A stretch of 64,000 nt of DNA from Crossaster papposus (lineage: Eukaryota; Echinodermata; Asteroidea; Velatida; Solasteridae): NCBI GenBank assembly GCA_037893245.1, contig JBAIAA010000452.1, forward strand, positions 186,001 to 250,000, written 5' to 3'. Shown piece by piece: positions 60,879 to 64,000 of the stretch. Under the pieces are notes generated by a model, which saw only the letters and a list, made by a program, of their open reading frames with translations, searched no databases and was not told where the DNA came from. How positions within the stretch are numbered: the first letter of the stretch is position 1; the number at the start of each line of letters is the position of its first letter. Both the position numbers and the translations under genes were made by a program.

Positions 60879-63800
60879 TCAAATTCGCCATAGGTTTGTG
60901 CACACAATCCCCGCCCACAAATAAGGGCATGAGGGAAAGCATGCCCCGGGAAGGGGCTGGGTGTTAGGAGATAGAGGGGGGCATCCAGGAATGGCAAAAT
61001 TAGCAATTTGACCCGGGGCATGCTTTGTTAGTATTTTATTTCGATTTTCTGAAAATGTTAACGTTAACACACGCGTTTCAAATTCGCCATAGGTTTGTGC
61101 ACACAATCCCCGCCCACAAATAAGGGCATGAAGGAAAGCATGCCCCGTGAAGGGGCTGGGTGTTAGGAGATAGAGGGGGGCCTCCAGGAATGGCAAAATT
61201 AGCAATTTGACCCGGGGCATGCTTTGTTAGTATTTCTTTTCGATTTTCTGAAAATGTTAACGTTAACACACGCGTTTCAAATTCGCCATAGGTTTGTGCA
61301 CACAATCCCCGCCCACAAATAAGGGCATGAAGGAAAGCATGCCCCGGGAAGGGGTTGGGTGTTAGGAGATAGAGGGGGGCCTCCAGGAATGGCAAATTTA
61401 GCAATTTGACCCGGGGCATGCTTTGTTAGTATTTTATTTCGATTTTCTGAACATTTTAACGTTAACACACGCGTTTCAAATTCGCCATAGGTTTGTGCAC
61501 ACAATCCCCGCCCACAAATAAGGGCATGAAGGAAAGCATGCCCCGGGAAGGGGCTGGGTGTTAGGAGATAGAGGGGGGCCTCCAGGAATGTCAAAATTAG
61601 CAATTTGACCTGGGGCATGCTTTGTTAGTATTTTATTTCGATTTTCTGAAAATTGTAACGTTAACACACGCGTTTCAAATTCGCCATAGGTTTGTGCACA
61701 CAATCCCCGCCCACAAATAAGGGCATGAAGGAAAGCATGCTCCGGGAAGGGGCTGGGTGTTAGGAGATAGAGGGGGGCCTCCAGGAATGGCAAAATTAGC
61801 AATTTGACCCGGGGCATGCTTTGTTAGTATTTTATTTCGATTTTCTGAAAAATTTAACGTTAACACACGCGTTTCAAATTCGCCATAGGTTTGTGCACAC
61901 AATCCCCGCCCACAAATAAGGGCATGAAGGAAAGCATGCCCCGGGAAGGGGCTGGGTGTTAGGAGATAGAGGGGGGCCTCCAGGAATGGCAAAATTAGCA
62001 ATTTGACCCGGGGCATGCTTTGTTAGTATTTTATTTCGATTTTCTGAAAATGTTAACGTTAACACACGCGTTTCAAATTCGCCATAGGTTTGTGCACACA
62101 ATCCCCGCCCACAAATAAGGGCATGAAGGAAAGCATGCCCCGTGAAGGGGCTGGGTGTTAGGAGATAGAGGGGGGCCTCCAGGAATGGCAAAATTAGCAA
62201 TTTGACCCGGGGCATGCTTTGTTAGTATTTCTTTTCGATTTTCTGAAAATGTTAACGTTAACACACGCGTTTCAAATTCGCCATAGGTTTGTGCACACAA
62301 TCCCCGCCCACAAATAAGGGCATGAAGGAAAGCATGCCCCGGGAAGGGGTTGGGTGTTAGGAGATAGAGGGGGGCCTCCAGGAATGGCAAATTTAGCAAT
62401 TTGACCCGGGGCATGCTTTGTTAGTATTTTATTTCGATTTCTGAAAATGTTAACGTTAACACACGCGTTTCAAATTCGCCATAGGTTTGTGCACACAATC
62501 CCCGCCCACAAATAAGGGCATGAAGGAAAGCATGCCCCGGGAAGGGGCTGGGTGTTAGGGGATAGAGGGGGGCCTCCAGGAATGGCAAAATTAGCAATTT
62601 GACCCGGGGCATGCTTTGTTAGTATTTTATTTCGATTTTCTGAAAATGTTAACGTTAACACACGCGTTTCAAATTCGCCATAGGTTTGTGCACACAATCC
62701 CCGCCCACAAATAAGGGCATGAAGGAAAGCATGCCCCGGGAAGGGGCTGGGTGTTAGGAGATAGAGGGGGGCCTCCAGGAATGGCAAAATTAGCAATTTG
62801 ACCCGGGGCATGCTTGGTTAGTATTTTATTTCGATTTTCTGAAAATGTTAACGTTAACACACGCGTTTCAAATTCGCCATAGGTTTGTGCACACAATTCC
62901 CGCCCACAAATAAGGGCATGAAGGAAAGCATGCCCCGGGAAGGGGCTGGGTGTTAGGAGATAGAGGGGGGCCTCCAGGAATGGCAAAATTAGCAATTTGA
63001 CCCGGGGCATGCTTTGTTAGTATTTTATTTCGATTTTCTGAAAATGTTAACGTTAACACACGCGTTTCAAATTCGCCATAGGTTTGTGCACACAATCCCC
63101 GCCCACTAATAAGGGCATGAAGGAAAGCATGCCCCGGGAAGGGGCTGGGTGTTAGGAGATAGAGGGGGGCCTCCAGGAATGGCAAAATTAGCAATTTGAC
63201 CCGGGGCATGCTTTGTTAGTATTTTATTTCGATTTTTTGAAAATTTTAACGTTAACACACGCGTTTCAAATTCGCCATAGGTTTGTGCACACAATCCCCG
63301 CCCACAAATAAGGGCATGAAGGAAAGCATGCCCCGGGAAGGGGCTGGGTGTTAGGAGATAGAGGGGGGCCTCCAGGAATGGCAAAATTAGCAATTTGACC
63401 CGGGGCATGCTTTGTTAGTATTGTATTTCGATTTTCTGAAAATGTTAACGTTAACACACGCGTTTCAAATTCGCCATAGGTTTGTGCACACAATCCCCAC
63501 CCACAAATAAGGGCATGAAGGCAAGCATGCCCCGGGAAGGGGCTGGGTGTTAGGAGATAGAGGGGGGCCTCCAGGAATGGCAAAATTAGCAATTTGACCC
63601 GGGGCATGCTTTGTTAGTATTTTATTTCGATTTTCTGAAAATGTTAACGTTAACACACGCGTTTCAAATTCGCCATAGGTTTGTGCACACAATCCCCGCC
63701 CACAAATAAGGGCATGAAGGAAAGCATGCCCCGTGAAGGGGCTGGGTGTTAGGAGATAGAGGGGGGCCTCCAGGAATGGCAAAATTAGCAATTTGACCCG

Positions 63801-64000
63801 GGGCATGCTTTGTTAGTATTTCTTTTCGATTTTCTGAAAATGTTAACGTTAACACACGCGTTTCAAATTCGCCATAGGTTTGTGCACACAATCCCCGCCC
63901 ACAAATAAGGGCATGAAGGAAAGCATGCCCCGGGAAGGGGTTGGGTGTTAGGAGATAGAGGGGGGCCTCCAGGAATGGCAAATTTAGCAATTTGACCCGG
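60879..64000. repeat. Repeated monomer group marked by GTATTTCTTTTCG
   Basis: The rare variant TTTCTTTTCG replaces TTTTATTTCG near 61,233, 62,228 and 63,820, each followed by a monomer with GGGGTTGGG and GCAAATTTAGC and preceded by one with GCCCCGTGAAGG. Spacings are about 995 and 1,592 bp (five and eight monomers), so the group was copied at least twice. The third copy runs off the window. Confidence 0.75.

Larger units (their letters stand above)
32216..64000. repeat. 199-bp satellite, block C (about 160 monomers)
   Basis: The array resumes in phase at TTAACACACGCG and continues to the window end. It has the same orientation and monomer as block A. Its variant spectrum differs: GCACAATTAG, GGGGGGCGTCCAGG, GCCTGAAGG, GACGGAAAGC and the 221-bp monomers are found here and not in block A. 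The first monomers (CCCCGGCCAC, then AAATGC, then CATAAAGAAAAGC, then ACTCGCG with GCTGCGGG) repeat the order at 24,161-24,800, marking the shared nine-monomer unit. No host gene is seen anywhere in the block. Confidence 0.97.

Noticed and set aside
1..64000. CRISPR array
   Set aside because: The units are 199 bp, directly adjacent, with no short repeat/unique spacer alternation, and the inserts are animal retrotransposons.

Overview
The window is eukaryotic heterochromatin from an animal genome. About 57.7 kb of the 64 kb is one head-to-tail satellite with a 199-bp monomer, roughly 290 copies. It is interrupted in only two places, both between 24.9 and 32.2 kb. I see no host protein-coding gene, rRNA gene or free-standing tRNA gene. 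The inserted elements (a CR1/L2-like LINE, an RTE-like LINE, a tRNA-headed SINE and a terminal-inverted-repeat element) indicate a metazoan, most likely an invertebrate. I cannot name the species.

Layout. 1-24,900: satellite block A, about 125 monomers, with visible higher-order structure: a trimer duplication near 1.6-2.8 kb and a unit of about 37 monomers (7.36 kb) repeated from about 9.8 and 17.2 kb. 24,901-26,900: a 5'-truncated LINE on the + strand with an uninterrupted 585-codon reverse transcriptase, a 241-bp 3' UTR, AATAAA and a (TTGAA)n tail. 26,901-27,936: five more monomers. 27,937-32,215: a 4.28-kb element with inverted terminal repeats and a TTA target duplication. Nested in it is a decayed, nearly full-length RTE-type LINE on the - strand, and nested in that is a 300-bp SINE on the - strand. 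32,216-64,000: satellite block C, about 160 monomers, with further local higher-order repeats and a 221-bp monomer subfamily carrying a 22-bp internal duplication.

How the parts relate. Each monomer carries a 15-bp perfect inverted repeat around a 61-nt G-rich loop, and a 14-bp palindrome that is intact only in some monomers. The window also contains its own unoccupied sites. The nine-monomer block that took the LINE and the terminal-repeat element is duplicated nearby without either insert, which fixes both insertion points to the base and orders events: nine-monomer duplication first, then the two insertions. Small open frames found in every monomer are by-products of tandem repetition and are not annotated as genes.

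I found no new gene system. The most interesting material is the structured monomer, the internally dated insertions, and an apparently old nested transposon lying inside a young, homogeneous array.
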